Below are positions 62,160-64,000 of a stretch of DNA of 64,000 bases, piece after piece (the stretch's first letter is position 1; the number at the start of each line of letters is the position of its first letter). The stretch comes from an uncultured Lachnospiraceae bacterium (GTDB taxonomy: Bacteria; Bacillota; Clostridia; Lachnospirales; Lachnospiraceae): the NCBI GenBank assembly GCA_900551895.1, contig URXX01000007.1, positions 1-64,000 on the forward strand, read 5' to 3'. The translations under genes were made by a program, and so were the position numbers. The notes under the pieces were generated by a model. That model was not told where the DNA came from and did no database searches. It saw only the letters and a program-made list of their open reading frames with translations.

Positions 62160-63612
62160 ATGTCAGAATTTAGCGAACGTTGTCGCCAACTTTTAATCAA
62201 TAGCGGAAGTAATGTTTATCAAATGGCGAAACATTCTTCTTTAGATAAAACTTCCATTCAGCGAATGGTAACGGGAAAACGGCTTCCCAGCCTTGATTTT
62301 GTCAAAGAATTCTGTTCTTATTTGAGAATCAGTCCAATTGAAAAAAAAGAATTGTTGGAATTGTATGAAATAGAAAAAGTTGGAAAATCAGAATATATGA
62401 GTCGGTGCTACATTAAGAGCCTGATTGAGAATCTTTCGTTTTTAGATGAAGACGATACAGAAAATATTTCTTTTTCTGAAACACTTGATTACTGCGAAAC
62501 ATTCCCGCCAATGCCCAACGTGGAAAGTAAAATTTTGTTTGTCTTACAATCTGAATTAAAAATTGACAAAAATCCGGAAATACTTTTTAACCTACCCACC
62601 TCATATCGCTATATTTTCTTTATTTTAAAAGGGCTATTTGCAGAGTTTGAGGGTGAGGCGTCCGTAAAACATTTAATTACCTTAAATAAAAATCCTTTAA
62701 ATACAATATATCCGTGTCAGAATTTAGAAGCACTATCAAACATTTTGCCTCTATCCGAGATTTTGAAGAATATTTACCTGCCTTATTATTTATATAACAA
62801 CCTTACACTCGGTGACGAAAAAATGTTAATCATGCCTTACTATATTATTACTTCAAAATATCTTCTGACTATCTCTTCTGATTTTAAAACAGTCAGTTTA
62901 CATGATTCAGATACTGTTATCAGGGTGTATCGCAAAGAGTTTTATCGTATTTTTAACATGGCTCAACCGCTCATAAAATATGCCGATAATACCTTTAAAA
63001 TTATTAATCATTTACAGGAAAATTATATTGAGTACGGACTCCCGTCCCATACTTTAGAGTTTCATCCATGTCTGTTTTTTATGGATACATCTTTTGCACT
63101 TTCAAAAGAATCCTTTAAACAAATTCCCCATGCCGATGAACATATTGCCGCCTTGCAGGAAATGTACAAAGTGGTTTCCGCTTCTACCCCCCCCCAAAAA
63201 AAATCGGGGGACTACAATTTCTTTCTTTTCCGAGCAGGGCTTAGAGATGTTTTGTCAAACGGGAAAATGTTTTGGACAATATAAAAATTTAGAAATGGGA
63301 TTTTCACCCGAAGAACGAAAAGTGATGTTGAAAAGTTATTTTCGCAATAGAGATGCTGAGGCTTTTATTCCATATATTTTAAAGCCGTCTTTTCACACCC
63401 CTACATATCTTAATATTGAATTACATGAATCTCATACGGTTACAATTTTTTCTTTAAAAGAAAACTTCCAATTTTCTTTTATACAGATAAATGAGTCCAG
63501 CATTTGTAATGCGTTTTTTTCTTTCTTTACCTATTTAGCAGAATCCGACTATGTCTACACCGCAAAAGAAAGCGAAAACATTTTAGACAATTATTTTCAT
63601 TCACTTTTATAG
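62160..63612 (+). pseudogene. XRE-type regulator, frameshifted in a C9A8 tract
   Basis: The N-terminal ~65 residues form a helix-turn-helix (LLINSGSNVYQMAKHSSLDKTSIQRMVTGKRLPSLDFVKEFCSYL is the region; only the outline is used here). A large helical domain of unknown type follows. The frame ends at 63284 after ~375 residues because of a shift in CCCCCCCCC-AAAAAAAA at 63187-63203. Coding continues in the +1 frame to 63612 (SEQGLEMFCQTGKCFGQYKN ... NYFHSLL). Deleting one base in the tract gives a single ~483-residue protein. It may be a pseudogene, phase-variable, or a sequencing error. GGAGG precedes the ATG. Confidence 0.75.
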
Positions 63613-63620
63613 GTAAAAAA

Positions 63621-63640
63621 CGGGCAGGATTTCCTGCCCG
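63621..63640. terminator. Terminator between convergent genes
   Basis: CGGGCAGGA / TCCTGCCCG-type stem, flanked by A6 on one side and ATTTT on the other. Confidence 0.85.
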
Positions 63641-63644
63641 CATT

Positions 63645-64000
63645 TTATGCCCTTTCCTCGTAATCTTTCATCACTTCTATTACCTGCTTTGACATCGGGA
63701 TTAGAACAATCATATTGAAAATTGTCATCAGCCCGACACCAACATCTCCCAAATCCCACACAAATGTATATGTTGCCAAACCACCGATAAATAACATCAA
63801 CAGAGCAACAATTTTATAAACAGTCTGGGAAGTCCAGTTATCGCCAAACAAGTATGCCACATTTGACCTCGCATAATATAACACACCGATAAACGTGGAA
63901 AAACTAAATAACAACAGTGTAATCGTAATAAAAATCACTCCAAATTTCCCCATGTGATATTCCATTGCTTTCTGCAAAAATTCCATACCGACAAGCCCCT
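63645..64000 (-). CDS. AGCS-family sodium/amino-acid symporter, C-terminal part
   Basis: Open to the window edge, so only the last ~118 residues are seen. Hydrophobic helices with FSTFIGVLYYARSNVAYLFG and ATYTFVWDLGDVGVGLMTIFNMIVL are typical of the C-terminus of sodium:alanine symporters (AgcS/AlsT). It ends in a cytoplasmic basic-acidic tail. The apparent ATG at 63986 is internal. Confidence 0.85.
   Translation of the reverse strand, partial: GLVGMEFLQKAMEYHMGKFGVIFITITLLLFSFSTFIGVLYYARSNVAYLFGDNWTSQTVYKIVALLMLFIGGLATYTFVWDLGDVGVGLMTIFNMIVLIPMSKQVIEVMKDYEERA

Overview
The window comes from a low-GC, spore-forming Firmicute, most likely a gut Lachnospiraceae-type Clostridium. The grounds are gene content and order (ispE-gntR-spoIIR, a SipL-like DUF3794/LysM spore protein, several ECF and PTS systems, the 55-aa/DnaC-like/RepA_N accessory module) together with AT-rich promoters and strong AGGAGG ribosome-binding sites. 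I cannot name the species. No rRNA, tRNA or CRISPR array was found.

Layout. 1-4.6 kb: a protein tail cut by the window edge, guaA, a MATE exporter and a membrane-anchored phosphoesterase. 4.6-11.5 kb: one minus-strand operon for scavenging a nucleoside-like compound: a LacI-ribokinase fusion, ribokinase, nucleoside hydrolase, ECF S and T components and two ECF ATPases. 11.85-27.07 kb: a 15.2-kb integrated element (below). 27.3-37.7 kb: a zinc-ribbon/LprI-like protein, then a sucrose/alpha-galactoside utilisation locus (GH32, PTS EIIBC, GH36, GH13, LacI repressor, fructokinase) with repeated LacI/cre-type operators. 37.7-52.9 kb: mostly core genes on the minus strand (trigger-factor-like lipoprotein, murI, pfkA, dnaE, cvfB-like, thioesterase, CDF transporter, spoIIR, gntR, ispE, sipL-like). 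53-60.1 kb: plus-strand malQ, plsC, pncB, ddl, murF and a HAD phosphatase. 60.1-64 kb: an Rpn-type nuclease, small membrane proteins, an XRE regulator frameshifted in a C9A8 tract, and the end of an AGCS symporter.

Main discovery. The mother-cell sporulation regulator spoIIID is cut in two. Its 5' half (38 codons) lies at 27062-27176 and its 3' half (45 codons) at 11714-11850, both on the minus strand. Between them is a 15,211-bp element with a large serine recombinase at one edge. The same 5-bp core, ACATA on the minus strand, lies at both junctions. Joining the flanks across one core gives, in frame, an intact 83-aa SpoIIID through the helix-turn-helix (..SKSTIH-KDVTER..). This has the architecture of the skin element in sigK: a gene needed only in the terminal mother cell is interrupted and can be restored by precise excision. 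The cargo is a defence-like island: SIR2-domain protein, McrBC, HNH nuclease plus nucleotidyltransferase, a primase-helicase of the TOTE type, and a conserved-looking three-gene cassette (putative TOPRIM-like / DUF4869-like / P-loop), plus a DnaC/RepA_N replication module. Excision is inferred from sequence and is not shown here.
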